From Chitinophagaceae bacterium (GTDB lineage: Bacteria; Bacteroidota; Bacteroidia; Chitinophagales; Chitinophagaceae), in contig CANGTM010000013.1 in assembly GCA_947456825.1 (NCBI GenBank), positions 1 to 34,084 on the forward strand: DNA of 34,084 nucleotides. Direction: 5' to 3'. This document shows, one piece after another, positions 6,743 through 13,907 of this stretch. The notes beneath the pieces are model-generated. The model ran no database searches. It was not told where the DNA came from and saw only the letters and a list, made by a program, of their open reading frames with translations. The stretch's first letter is position 1; every line of letters begins with the position of its first letter. The translations under genes and the position numbers were made by a program.

Positions 6743-8068
6743 TTATCTTTTAAGTCCGGGCATCATTTTACCAAAGGCGCCCAACTTGTTCATATTCTTC
6801 ATCATATCTCGCATTTGGTCGAACTGCTTCATGAAGTTATTGACCTCTTGTATGTCCTTGCCACTGCCTTTGGCGATTCTTTTTTTGCGGCTAGGGTCGA
6901 TCAGATCGGGATTGGCCCGCTCGGCCGGGGTCATGGCATTGATCATGGCCTCGATACCCTTAAAGGCATTTTCGTCGATATCAATATCCTTCAGCTTGCT
7001 GCCCATGCCAGGGATCATTCCGAGCATCTCTTTCATGTCTCCCATTTTCTTTAGCTGCTCGAGTTGCATCTTAAAATCGGCGAAGTCGAATTTATTCTTT
7101 CTGATCTTGGCCTCGAGTTTTTTGGCCTCCTCTTCGCTGATCTGCGCCTGTGCCTTCTCTACCAGGGTGGTAATATCCCCCATGCCCAAAATACGTTGGG
7201 CCATTCGCTCGGGATAAAAGACATCGAGGGTGTCCATCTTTTCGCCATTGCTGGTAAACTTGATGGGCTTATTTACAGTGTAGGTAATGGAAAGGGCAGC
7301 CCCACCTCGGGTATCGCCATCTAATTTAGTAAGGATGACTCCGGTAAAGTTGAGACGGTCATTAAAGGCCTTGGCCGTATTTACGGCGTCTTGGCCCGTC
7401 ATGCTGTCGACTACAAATAAGATTTCTTGTGGTTGAACCGCTTCTTTGATGCGGGATACCTCGTTCATCATGGCTTCATCCACGGCCAATCGACCGGCGG
7501 TATCGACGATAACTACGTTCTTGTTCAAACTGCGCGCTTTACTCACCGCATCGCGGGCAATGGCGACAGGATCTTGATTAGCGGCATCTATGTAGACCTC
7601 AACACCGATCTGTTCCCCCAGCACGCGTAGCTGTTCCATAGCGGCCGGTCGATACACGTCACCGGCTACCAGTAAGGGGCTGAGCCCTCTTTTTTGTTTC
7701 AGGTAATTAGCCAGTTTTCCGCTGAATGTAGTTTTACCAGAGCCTTGCAAACCTGCGATCAGGATAATGGCCGGGTTGCCCTTGTCTTGCAATGTGGCCT
7801 CGGTACCTCCCATCAACGCGGTCAACTCATCCTTTACGATCTTGGTCATCAACTGGCCCGGAGACACTGCATTGATCACTTTGGCCCCCATGGCCTTCTC
7901 TTTGACCTTATCGGTAAATTCCTTCGCGATCTTGTAGTTTACGTCCGCATCCACCAGTGCCCTTCGGATCTCTTTGATGGTGGTAGCCACATTCAGTTCC
8001 GTAATTCGGCCTTGCCCCTTGAGGTTCTTGAAGGCGGTCTCTAGTTTTTGCTGTAAAGAGTTGAACAT
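6743..8068 (-). CDS. ffh: Signal recognition particle protein Ffh (SRP54 GTPase)
   Basis: Ffh binds 4.5S RNA and signal sequences of nascent membrane and secreted proteins and docks ribosomes to FtsY. The 441-residue product has the N domain (residues 1-90), then the GTPase G domain with GLQGSGKTT (106-114), VDTAGR, and TKLDGDTRGGAALS. The methionine-rich M domain includes KKMGDMKEMLGMIPGMGSK, RIAKGSGKDIQEVNNFMKQF and MRDMMKNMNKLG, with the RNA-binding SGxxxxEV motif present. The frame opens at 8110, but the ATG at 8068 gives the family start MFNSLQQKLE. A TATCTTTG box at 8084-8091 suggests its own promoter, beginning just after the sigma-factor stop at 8107. Confidence 0.97.
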   Translation of the reverse strand: MFNSLQQKLETAFKNLKGQGRITELNVATTIKEIRRALVDADVNYKIAKEFTDKVKEKAMGAKVINAVSPGQLMTKIVKDELTALMGGTEATLQDKGNPAIILIAGLQGSGKTTFSGKLANYLKQKRGLSPLLVAGDVYRPAAMEQLRVLGEQIGVEVYIDAANQDPVAIARDAVSKARSLNKNVVIVDTAGRLAVDEAMMNEVSRIKEAVQPQEILFVVDSMTGQDAVNTAKAFNDRLNFTGVILTKLDGDTRGGAALSITYTVNKPIKFTSNGEKMDTLDVFYPERMAQRILGMGDITTLVEKAQAQISEEEAKKLEAKIRKNKFDFADFKMQLEQLKKMGDMKEMLGMIPGMGSKLKDIDIDENAFKGIEAMINAMTPAERANPDLIDPSRKKRIAKGSGKDIQEVNNFMKQFDQMRDMMKNMNKLGAFGKMMPGLKR

Positions 8069-8083
8069 AGTAATAAAGGGCGT

Positions 8084-8091
8084 CAAAGATA
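8084..8091 (-). promoter_or_regulatory. Bacteroidota -7 box before ffh
   Basis: The minus strand reads TATCTTTG, a perfect -7 match, 15 bases before the ffh ATG and 15 bases after the stop of the sigma-factor gene. The predicted leader is only about 9 bases. No clear -33 TTG is seen. Confidence 0.42.
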
Positions 8092-8106
8092 CGAAGCGCC
8101 AGCCGA

Positions 8107-8976
8107 TCATTGGGCCAGAAAGCTGCGAAGCATGCGCGACCGGTGGGCATGCTGCAGGCGGGCCAGTGCCTTCTCTTTGATCTGTCTAACCCTTTCCCGA
8201 CTGATACCCAGGTCAGCTCCGATCTCCTCCAGGCTTTTTGACAAGGGCCTTCCGATACCGAAATAGGCGCAGAGAATCCGTTGCTGTCGCTCGGTTAAGG
8301 TCTGTAGGCATCGCTCAATTTCGATCTGAAGAGAGGCTGCACCCTCTAATCTATGGTCGGCCCGGGTGCTTCCTTTGTCCTCGAGCGTTTCGCTGATTCC
8401 GATCTTTTCTTCTTCGGCCACCGGGCTGTCAATGCTATGATGTTTGACATGCACACATCGGCAAGCGTATATTTCCTCTTCGGTAACGCCCATAAAAGCG
8501 GCCAACTCCTGGGTAGTGGGATCACGTTCCAGTTCTTGTTCCAGCAAGGCATGGGACTTTTGCATTCGGTGTGCGCTGCTCACCTTGTTGACGGGCACTC
8601 TTACGACACGGCCATGTTCGGCCAGGGCCAGCAAGATCGATTGCCGAATCCACCACACGGCATATGAGATAAACTTGAATCCTTTGGTACCATCGTAGCG
8701 AGCAGCCGCCTTGACCAGCCCCAAATTACCTTCGTTGATCAGATCGCAAAGTGGCAGGCCCTGGTGCTGGTATTGTTTGGCCACCGAAACTACAAAACGC
8801 AGATTGGCACTGGCCAGCCGTTGAAGTGAAAACTGGCATCCTCTCTTAATATTTTGTGAAAGTTCTGCTTCTTCCTCGGGGCTGATACGCTCAATGGTAG
8901 CGATCTCCTGCAAGTATCTCTCCACGCTGGGTTGATCTCGGTTGGTGATTGACTTTCCGATCTTTATTTGTCTCAT
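8107..8976 (-). CDS. Sigma-70 family RNA polymerase sigma factor (RpoD-like, divergent)
   Basis: This protein directs RNA polymerase to promoters. The 289-residue product starts MRQIKIGKSITNRDQ, like the short Bacteroidota primary sigma factor that lacks region 1.1. Region 1.2 is at about residues 17-47, and region 2 with NLRFVVSVAKQYQHQG, DLINEGNLGLVKAA and FKFISYAVWWIRQSI at 58-114. Region 3 spans about 130-205. Region 4 has the helix-turn-helix SLEEIGADLGISRERVRQIKEKA (about 248-270). Compared with the primary factor as I remember it, several positions differ (RVVRVPVNKV for IVRLPLNKV, cysteines in ACRCVHVKHH), so it may be a second, paralogous sigma. ATG codons at 8982 and 8976 are both possible; 8976 matches the family start. 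A TTG at 9003 is less likely. Confidence 0.88.
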   Translation of the reverse strand: MRQIKIGKSITNRDQPSVERYLQEIATIERISPEEEAELSQNIKRGCQFSLQRLASANLRFVVSVAKQYQHQGLPLCDLINEGNLGLVKAAARYDGTKGFKFISYAVWWIRQSILLALAEHGRVVRVPVNKVSSAHRMQKSHALLEQELERDPTTQELAAFMGVTEEEIYACRCVHVKHHSIDSPVAEEEKIGISETLEDKGSTRADHRLEGAASLQIEIERCLQTLTERQQRILCAYFGIGRPLSKSLEEIGADLGISRERVRQIKEKALARLQHAHRSRMLRSFLAQ

Positions 8977-9019
8977 ACGCATAGCCTCGAATTGAGAGAT
9001 CAAGTTATAGGACGGGGTA

Positions 9020-9031
9020 TTGTCTTGACAA
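9020..9031. promoter_or_regulatory. Inverted repeat TTGTC-TT-GACAA in the divergent intergenic region
   Basis: A perfect 5-bp inverted repeat with a 2-base spacer lies 44 bases upstream of the sigma-factor start (minus) and 92 bases upstream of the START-like gene (plus). Its place between divergent genes fits an operator, but no regulator is known from the window. Confidence 0.25.
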
Positions 9032-9070
9032 GAGATAATCCGCCTTGTTTTTTGCTAAAAAACTCCCTTT

Positions 9071-9100
9071 TTGTGTTTGATGTTATTTTCTCTATTATTG
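9071..9100 (+). promoter_or_regulatory. Possible promoter of the START-like gene
   Basis: TTG (9071-9073), a 19-base spacer and TATTATTG (9093-9100, one mismatch to TAnnTTTG) lie 22 bases before the ATG at 9123. The spacing is right, but the -7 match is imperfect. Confidence 0.32.
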
Positions 9101-9122
9101 CATCGTTGCAACTGATAAAGAC

Positions 9123-9500
9123 ATGAGCAAGCAATTATATACATTGGAATTTCCGGTTCGTTGTTCGCCTACTATCTTGTACGATTTTTTGTCTACGCCG
9201 GCCGGATTGAGTGAGTGGTTTGCCGACAAAGTAGATGAGCGCGATGGGATGTTCTATTTTGGCTGGGATGGAAATGTAGAGCAAGCCGAGGTTATCGAAA
9301 AGGAACAAGATAAATTCGTTCGCTATCGCTGGATAACCGCTCCCAAGGGAGAATATTTTGAGTTTGCCATCGATAAATCGGAGATCACCAACCAGACCAT
9401 TTTGGTCATAAAGGATTTTGCCGAGAAGAAAGAGATAAAAGACCAAACCCTGCTGTGGGACCACCAGGTCAAAGATCTTTTCCATCGACTTGGCAACTAA
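9123..9500 (+). CDS. START-like domain protein (Bacteroidota type)
   Basis: The 125-residue cytoplasmic protein begins KQLYTLEFPVRCSPTILYDFL, continues STPAGLSEWFADKV, and has aromatic-rich strands (MFYFGWDGNVEQAEV, FVRYRWI, YFEFAIDK). It ends in a helix (LLWDHQVKDLFHRLG). This fits the small helix-grip START/AHSA1-like fold, which forms a hydrophobic pocket, and resembles the conserved Bacteroidota family of START-like proteins. Ligand and role are unknown. It is the first gene of a plus-strand unit and is followed 21 bases later by an LptF/LptG-type permease, which hints at envelope or lipid biology, but this is only positional. There is no signal peptide. Confidence 0.85.
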   Translation: MSKQLYTLEFPVRCSPTILYDFLSTPAGLSEWFADKVDERDGMFYFGWDGNVEQAEVIEKEQDKFVRYRWITAPKGEYFEFAIDKSEITNQTILVIKDFAEKKEIKDQTLLWDHQVKDLFHRLGN

Positions 9501-9521
9501 TGACGGCCTTAGTTTACCGAC

Positions 9522-10988
9522 TTGTTTAAAAAACTTGATAAGCTGATCCTTCGGTCCTTCGCAGGGCCATTCATCGCCACCTTCTTTATTACGTTGTTGG
9601 TGTTGGTCATGCAATTCTTTTGGCTGTACATCGATGACTTTGTCGGCAAGGGGTTGGGCCCCGGAGTTATTTTGGAATTTATCGGCTACCAAAGCGCGGT
9701 GCTGGTTCCGCTTGCGCTGCCACTGGCCGTGCTATTGTCATCGCTGATGACCTTCGGGAACATGGGCGAAAATTTTGAGCTGGTTGCCATCAAATCGGCC
9801 GGTATTTCCCTGTTGCGTTTTATGCGCCCTCTGTTTTTGCTCAGTATCCTGATCGGCTTTATTGCCTTTTTATTTTCGAATTACGTTATACCCGTAGCCA
9901 ATCTAAAATCCAGGACCTTGCTGGCCGATATAGTATACGCCAAGCCGGCCTTTAATCTCAAAGAGGGTATATTTTACGATCGGATCGGCGGGTATGCCAT
10001 CAAGATCGGTAAAAAGGAATCCAACGATAGTGTCATACGCGATGTGATCATCTACGAGCAAGGCAACCTGTTGCAGGATAATTTTGTAATGGCCAAAAGC
10101 GGTGTCATGCGGGTCACTGGTAACAAACGGTTTTTGGAATTGCATTTGCGCGATGGATCGCGATACCAAGAAAGAGGCAATCCTTTCGATGCGGGTAACA
10201 ACGAGTACATCCGCACTAACTTTAAGACGTACACTAAGCAATTCGATCTGGCCGCCCTTGGATTCAGCAGCCGAACAGCAGACAGTGTCAATAAGAACAA
10301 TGAGCGGATGTTCAGTATGCGTCAGCTGAATCAAGCTATTGACTCGCTACGCCGCGAGCGCGATACGGTGGTCAACCGAATGACGCGCGACCTGCTAACG
10401 CAGTTTGCTTTTTATGGATTGATGGATACCACTTGGTCAACTACGGCACCTAGCAGCGCTGAGAAAAAACTCCGTAAGGGTAAGACACAACTTCGCCAAC
10501 TATTGCCTGATTCGTCTCTTGCCATTTTGCTCAGTACTACGCAGAGTTCGGCCGCTTCGATCCGAATGAGCGCAGAATCGTTGTATAGCGTGCTTTCCGA
10601 TAAGAATCGAAGTGTACGACGTCACTTTATTGAATGGCATCGTAAGCTGGCCTTGTCGGTGGCCTGCATCATCTTATTTCTGATCGGTGCTCCGTTGGGG
10701 GCGATCATTCGAAAGGGTGGATTGGGCACTCCGTTGATCTTTGCCATCGTCTTTTTTATGCTCTTTTATTTTTCGAGTACGGTAGGGGAGAAGTTCGCCA
10801 AAGAAGATACGCTTACGCCTTTTGTGGGTATGTGGCTGGCCACATTCGTGTTACTTCCACTGGGCCTCTTTTTAACATACAAGGCCCTCAACGATTCAAA
10901 GTTGTTGACCAAAGAAACCTACAGCAAATTGACGGCCTCTTTATCGGGCGTAGCGGCATTGCTCATTCGTAAAAAAAACAGATCATGA
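9522..10988 (+). CDS. LptF/LptG-family permease (YjgP/YjgQ)
   Basis: Members of this family are inner-membrane subunits of the LPS export ABC transporter LptB2FG. The 488-residue product has three N-terminal membrane helices (about 15-38, 55-80, 100-118), a periplasmic domain and three C-terminal helices (ALSVACIILFLIGAPLGAII, PLIFAIVFFMLFYFS, GMWLATFVLLPLGLFL). It is much longer than E. coli LptF (about 366 residues). The extra length is a polar, helix-prone region between the beta-jellyroll and helix 4, at about 255-375. The start is TTG at 9522: an in-frame TAG lies 12 bases upstream, the next ATG is about 30 codons inside helix 1, and FKKLDKLILRSFAGPF is the expected N-terminus. The stop overlaps the OsmC start as ATGA. 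It could be LptF or LptG. Confidence 0.9.
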   Translation: MFKKLDKLILRSFAGPFIATFFITLLVLVMQFFWLYIDDFVGKGLGPGVILEFIGYQSAVLVPLALPLAVLLSSLMTFGNMGENFELVAIKSAGISLLRFMRPLFLLSILIGFIAFLFSNYVIPVANLKSRTLLADIVYAKPAFNLKEGIFYDRIGGYAIKIGKKESNDSVIRDVIIYEQGNLLQDNFVMAKSGVMRVTGNKRFLELHLRDGSRYQERGNPFDAGNNEYIRTNFKTYTKQFDLAALGFSSRTADSVNKNNERMFSMRQLNQAIDSLRRERDTVVNRMTRDLLTQFAFYGLMDTTWSTTAPSSAEKKLRKGKTQLRQLLPDSSLAILLSTTQSSAASIRMSAESLYSVLSDKNRSVRRHFIEWHRKLALSVACIILFLIGAPLGAIIRKGGLGTPLIFAIVFFMLFYFSSTVGEKFAKEDTLTPFVGMWLATFVLLPLGLFLTYKALNDSKLLTKETYSKLTASLSGVAALLIRKKNRS

Positions 10989-11389
10989 CCATTACCACAC
11001 ATTGGAAAGAAAAGCTACTATTCGAGGCCGTACAGGAAAATGGCGGAGCGGTGACGATGGATGGGCATCTACAGGCTGGTATGAGTCCAAAGGCCTTACT
11101 GCTGGCAGGGTTGGCAGGTTGTTCTGCGGTGGATGTAGTGGAGATCTTAGAGAAGATGCGGGTGACTTTTACGGGATTGACCATAGTTAGTGCGGCCGAC
11201 CAGACCGCCGATCATCCAAGGGTCTTTACTGACATCGATCTGCATTATGCAGTAACTACCGATCCGGCAAACGAAGACAAAGTGAGAAAGGCCATCGATC
11301 TTTCGCTCGAAAAATACTGTGGCGTGGCGGCCATGTTGCGTAAGAATAGCGCCATTAAATATACTTTCGAATGCGTACAACCAGCGTAA
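10985..11389 (+). CDS. OsmC/Ohr-family protein
   Basis: The family comprises small thiol peroxidases that reduce organic hydroperoxides, plus related proteins of unknown substrate. The 134-residue product has both conserved cysteines: C46 in LLAGLAGCSAVDVVEIL and C112 in LEKYCGVAAMLRK, with the start of the beta-sheet N-terminus HWKEKLLFEAV. Length is normal for the OsmC group. The ATG overlaps the stop of the permease gene by four bases (ATGA), so translation is likely coupled. It is the last gene of a three-gene plus-strand unit. It looks closer to the YhfA/OsmC-like branch than to Ohr, so peroxidase activity is probable but not certain. Confidence 0.92.
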   Translation: MTITTHWKEKLLFEAVQENGGAVTMDGHLQAGMSPKALLLAGLAGCSAVDVVEILEKMRVTFTGLTIVSAADQTADHPRVFTDIDLHYAVTTDPANEDKVRKAIDLSLEKYCGVAAMLRKNSAIKYTFECVQPA

Positions 11390-11394
11390 CGCAT

Positions 11395-11420
11395 GGTCGT
11401 TCGGCCTTTATTATTTTTTT
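11395..11420 (+). terminator. Possible terminator after the OsmC gene
   Basis: A short 4-bp stem (GGTC / GGCC with one wobble pair, 11395-11406) is followed by a T-rich tract ending in seven T. It sits between convergent genes, and the T tract overlaps the last codons of the RluA-type gene on the minus strand. The stem is weak. Confidence 0.4.
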
Positions 11421-12136
11421 ACCTGTGCTTTTCTGAGTTGTGATAATGTGGCCGTAAGGTCTTTTGGCAGCGGAGCCTCTATGTGCTGTGGTTGATCTTC
11501 GTTGTCGACAAAACTAAGTCGCCGGGCATGCAGGGCCAGTCGGGCAAGGATCGGTCTTTCTTCTTCTGCCAGTTTAGAGAGTTTAAATTTTTTTCGAAGT
11601 GATGATACTAGTACGGGTTTTCCATCTCCGTACAGGGTGTCGCAGACAATGGGATGTCCAAGCGATTGTAGGTGTACGCGAATTTGATGCGTACGACCGG
11701 TATGGATAATAAATTCTACCAGACTATAAGGTCGGAGTAGCTCGAGTACTCTGTAATCGGTGTGAGAGGGTTTCCCTTTGGCATGGGTCATCATTCTACC
11801 GTCGCCGGCGGGATGTTCGGCAATGGGGGTGGTAATGCTGCCTTGCTCTTCGGCCGGCGTGCCCACTACCAGTCCGGTGTAGATCTTTTCGGTACGTCTC
11901 TCTTCGAATTGTTTGTTGAGCAACTGGTGGGTCGTCTCATCTTTGGCGAACAAGATGACGCCACTGGTCTCACGGTCCAGTCGGTGTACTACCCAGCTGT
12001 TGCCGTATTTTTCGCGCAGCATCATTTTTAGAGAGACCTCCTTGCCCAACCGGTCAGGCACCGACAAGAGACCCGCAGGTTTGTTGAGCGCTATCCAATG
12101 GTCGGTTTCGGCCAATATGAGAGAGGAGAGTTGCAT
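11411..12136 (-). CDS. RluA-family RNA pseudouridine synthase
   Basis: The enzyme isomerises specific uridines in rRNA or tRNA to pseudouridine. The 241-residue product has the family hallmark HRLDRETSGVILFAK with the catalytic aspartate at D54, the KPAGLLSVPD segment near the N-terminus, KIYTGLVVG, and the C-terminal FIIHTGRTHQIRVHLQSLGHPIVCD motif. There is no S4 domain, which puts it with the short single-domain members (RluA/TruC-like). Its target cannot be told from sequence. The start at 12136 is 6 bases after the stop of the RsuA-type synthase, so the two are very likely co-transcribed and form a pair of RNA-modification genes. Confidence 0.94.
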   Translation of the reverse strand: MQLSSLILAETDHWIALNKPAGLLSVPDRLGKEVSLKMMLREKYGNSWVVHRLDRETSGVILFAKDETTHQLLNKQFEERRTEKIYTGLVVGTPAEEQGSITTPIAEHPAGDGRMMTHAKGKPSHTDYRVLELLRPYSLVEFIIHTGRTHQIRVHLQSLGHPIVCDTLYGDGKPVLVSSLRKKFKLSKLAEEERPILARLALHARRLSFVDNEDQPQHIEAPLPKDLTATLSQLRKAQVKK

Positions 12137-12142
12137 CCGTAG

Positions 12143-13084
12143 TTACTTGCCTTTTCCAAAATGTTTGAGATCGCGTACTTCTTTTTCGCTCAGAAAACGC
12201 CATTTGCCACGCGGCACATTTTTTTTGGTAAGACCGGCAAAGACCACACGGTCCAGATTTTTTACATCGTAGCCCAGGTGCTCGAACATGCGACGCACAA
12301 TTCGGTTTCGACCGCTGTGTATCTCAATACCTACCTGTGATTTGTCTTTGCTGTCGGCATAGGCCAACACATCCGCTGCGGCGGGTCCGTCCTCGAGCAC
12401 GATCCCTTGTAACAGTCTGTCAAAGTCTTTTTTCTCCAGGGGTTTGTCGAGCGTGGCCTGGTAAATTTTTTTGACCTGATTTTTGGGATGGGTCAATTGT
12501 TGGGCCAGTTCGCCATCGTTGGTCAACAGCAGCACGCCGGCGGTGTTGCGGTCGAGACGCCCCACCGGGTAAATGCGTTCGGTAGTGGCTTGCCCGACGA
12601 TATCAAGCACCGTTTTTCTTCCCTGCGGATCGTCGGTGGTCGTAATGTAATCTTTGGGTTTATTCAGCAGGATGTAAACGTATTCACGGGCCGGAGAAAG
12701 TTTTTTTCCGTTGTAAGTAACTACGTCTTGGGGAGCAATCCGGCAACCGGGTTCTAGCATTACCGCACCATTCACCTTGACCAATCCTTTTTTGATAAGC
12801 TCGGCAGCTTCTCTGCGGGCAGCTACCCCGGCATGGGCCAGGTATTTGTTAAGTGGCATCCTTTCGGGAGGTGTCACTACCGGATGACTCTTGGGAAAAT
12901 TTCCTTTTACATCGGCAGCAGCCTTGCCACCGCGGGCCACTCGTGCGGCCGCTTTTTTTTGCTCGAAGAAAGCCTCTCGTTCTTTTTTGGCCTTTCTTTT
13001 TTCTTGCTTGAACTGCTCTTTTATGGCAGCATTACTTTTTTTGGTCCCAAACTTGGTAAAGGGATTCGAAGCTGATTTTTTCAT
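12143..13084 (-). CDS. RsuA/RluB-family pseudouridine synthase with basic N-terminal extension
   Basis: The enzyme forms pseudouridine in rRNA. The 313-residue product opens with about 75 lysine- and alanine-rich residues not found in E. coli members. An S4 RNA-binding domain (MPLNKYLAHAGVAARREA, about 76-124) comes next. The catalytic domain has VGRLDRNTAGVLLLTNDGEL (catalytic D178), KIYQATLD and IHSGRNRIVRRMFEHLGYDV. The C-terminus is basic. It is most like RluB (23S rRNA), but RsuA or RluF cannot be excluded. The ATG at 13084 is preceded by a TACCTTTG box and a small hairpin. It lies just after the LTxxQ gene and 6 bases before the RluA-type gene, in the same direction. Confidence 0.93.
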   Translation of the reverse strand: MKKSASNPFTKFGTKKSNAAIKEQFKQEKRKAKKEREAFFEQKKAAARVARGGKAAADVKGNFPKSHPVVTPPERMPLNKYLAHAGVAARREAAELIKKGLVKVNGAVMLEPGCRIAPQDVVTYNGKKLSPAREYVYILLNKPKDYITTTDDPQGRKTVLDIVGQATTERIYPVGRLDRNTAGVLLLTNDGELAQQLTHPKNQVKKIYQATLDKPLEKKDFDRLLQGIVLEDGPAAADVLAYADSKDKSQVGIEIHSGRNRIVRRMFEHLGYDVKNLDRVVFAGLTKKNVPRGKWRFLSEKEVRDLKHFGKGK

Positions 13085-13095
13085 GTAGGTAGGTG

Positions 13096-13109
13096 CTGTT
13101 TTTCAACAG
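13096..13109 (-). other. Small leader hairpin with GAAA loop before the RsuA-type gene
   Basis: On the minus strand CTGTT-GAAA-AACAG forms a perfect 5-bp stem closed by a GNRA-type tetraloop. It begins 7 bases after the predicted -7 box (13117-13124), near the 5' end of the transcript and 11 bases before the ATG. Confidence 0.4.
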
Positions 13110-13116
13110 TACGCTA

Positions 13117-13124
13117 CAAAGGTA
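13117..13124 (-). promoter_or_regulatory. Bacteroidota -7 box before the RsuA-type gene
   Basis: The minus strand reads TACCTTTG, a perfect TAnnTTTG match, 6 bases after the LTxxQ gene stop and 32 bases before the ATG at 13084. No -33 TTG is seen at the right distance. Confidence 0.4.
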
Positions 13125-13130
13125 GGTCAA

Positions 13131-13808
13131 TTACAGCGTATCGGCGCGCACGTCGGAGTTAGTGCCGTTTGGAGGAGGCATTCTGCGTTCGGCGGGCGCT
13201 CTACGATTCATGGGAGCTCTTCTGTCCGCTGGGGGGCGTTGCTCGTACCCGCCGGTACGATCTCTGAATCGTTGCATGCCATCACGCATTTTATCGCGCA
13301 TCATCATTCTGAATCTATCAAGTTGTTCGGCACTCAGCAATTTCTTAAGTGATTGCTGGTGTGTTTCCATCAGCTCGCGGGTGCGTTCGCGTTGCTGTGC
13401 GATCGTCTGGTCAAGTTGTTGGCGATTCTTTTTCATCGACTCCATAAAATTCTTCTGCAGGTCTTGCAATTTGGTAGCCTGATCGTCGGTTAGTGATAAG
13501 CGATCTTTGAGTTGCTGACGCTGGCGAGCTTCCATTTCTTCTTTGCGTTGCTGTTGTTGCTGCCGAATTTCTTTGAGCTTCTTTTTTTGGTCGGCCGTCA
13601 AGACTTTTTCGAGCGCTTGCTCTTGCTCTTTTTTAAGTTGTTCGCGTTGTGCGGACGTTAGTTGCAGTCGTTGCAATAACAGCTCATTTCCTTGCTTTTT
13701 TTGGTCATTGCGATAAGGTGGGCGAGGGACGTGCGGGGTCTGCTTTTCTTGGGCATTGGCGGTTACGAGCAGACCGGCGGCCAGCACTACGAAGACGATC
13801 GATTTCAT
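13131..13808 (-). CDS. Secreted LTxxQ-repeat protein (Spy/CpxP-like)
   Basis: The 225-residue product has a clear signal peptide (MKSIVFVVLAAGLLVTANAQ, cleavage probably after the second alanine of ANA). A long charged helical region rich in Gln, Lys, Arg and Glu follows, with spaced LTxxQ-type motifs: LQLTSAQREQL, VLTADQKKKL, LSLTDDQATKL and LLSAEQLDRF. Such proteins resemble Spy and CpxP, periplasmic chaperones or stress sensors that form helical cradles. The C-terminal 50 residues are rich in Arg and Pro (RRAPMNRRAPAERRMPPP) and probably disordered. It follows rlmN on the same strand after about 100 bases that contain an inverted repeat. Chaperone activity is an inference from the repeat family. 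Confidence 0.85.
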   Translation of the reverse strand: MKSIVFVVLAAGLLVTANAQEKQTPHVPRPPYRNDQKKQGNELLLQRLQLTSAQREQLKKEQEQALEKVLTADQKKKLKEIRQQQQQRKEEMEARQRQQLKDRLSLTDDQATKLQDLQKNFMESMKKNRQQLDQTIAQQRERTRELMETHQQSLKKLLSAEQLDRFRMMMRDKMRDGMQRFRDRTGGYEQRPPADRRAPMNRRAPAERRMPPPNGTNSDVRADTL

Positions 13809-13823
13809 ATGTTAGTGTTTTGA

Positions 13824-13849
13824 GGTAGGCCGTTTGGGGCAAGCCTACC
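13824..13849 (-). other. Inverted repeat between rlmN and the LTxxQ gene
   Basis: GGTAGGC and GCCTACC form a perfect 7-bp stem around a 12-base loop, 16 bases upstream of the LTxxQ ATG. No T run follows on the minus strand, so it is more likely a leader structure or binding site than a terminator. Confidence 0.35.
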
Positions 13850-13907
13850 ATTCTATGACCAGCAAGCGATCGAAAGGTTTAAAATGGGGGCCTTTCCAGA
13901 GGGCCGA

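Noticed and set aside
9025-9030. TTGACA as an E. coli-type -35 element
   Set aside because: No matching -10 element lies at 16-18 bases, and other promoters here follow the Bacteroidota pattern; the bases belong to an inverted repeat.
9135-9692. Open frame of 185 codons on the minus strand
   Set aside because: It is antisense to the START-like and permease genes, which have clear family motifs; its product shows no recognisable domain.
13824-13849. Inverted repeat as an rlmN terminator
   Set aside because: There is no T run after the stem on the minus strand, so it is kept only as an unassigned structure.
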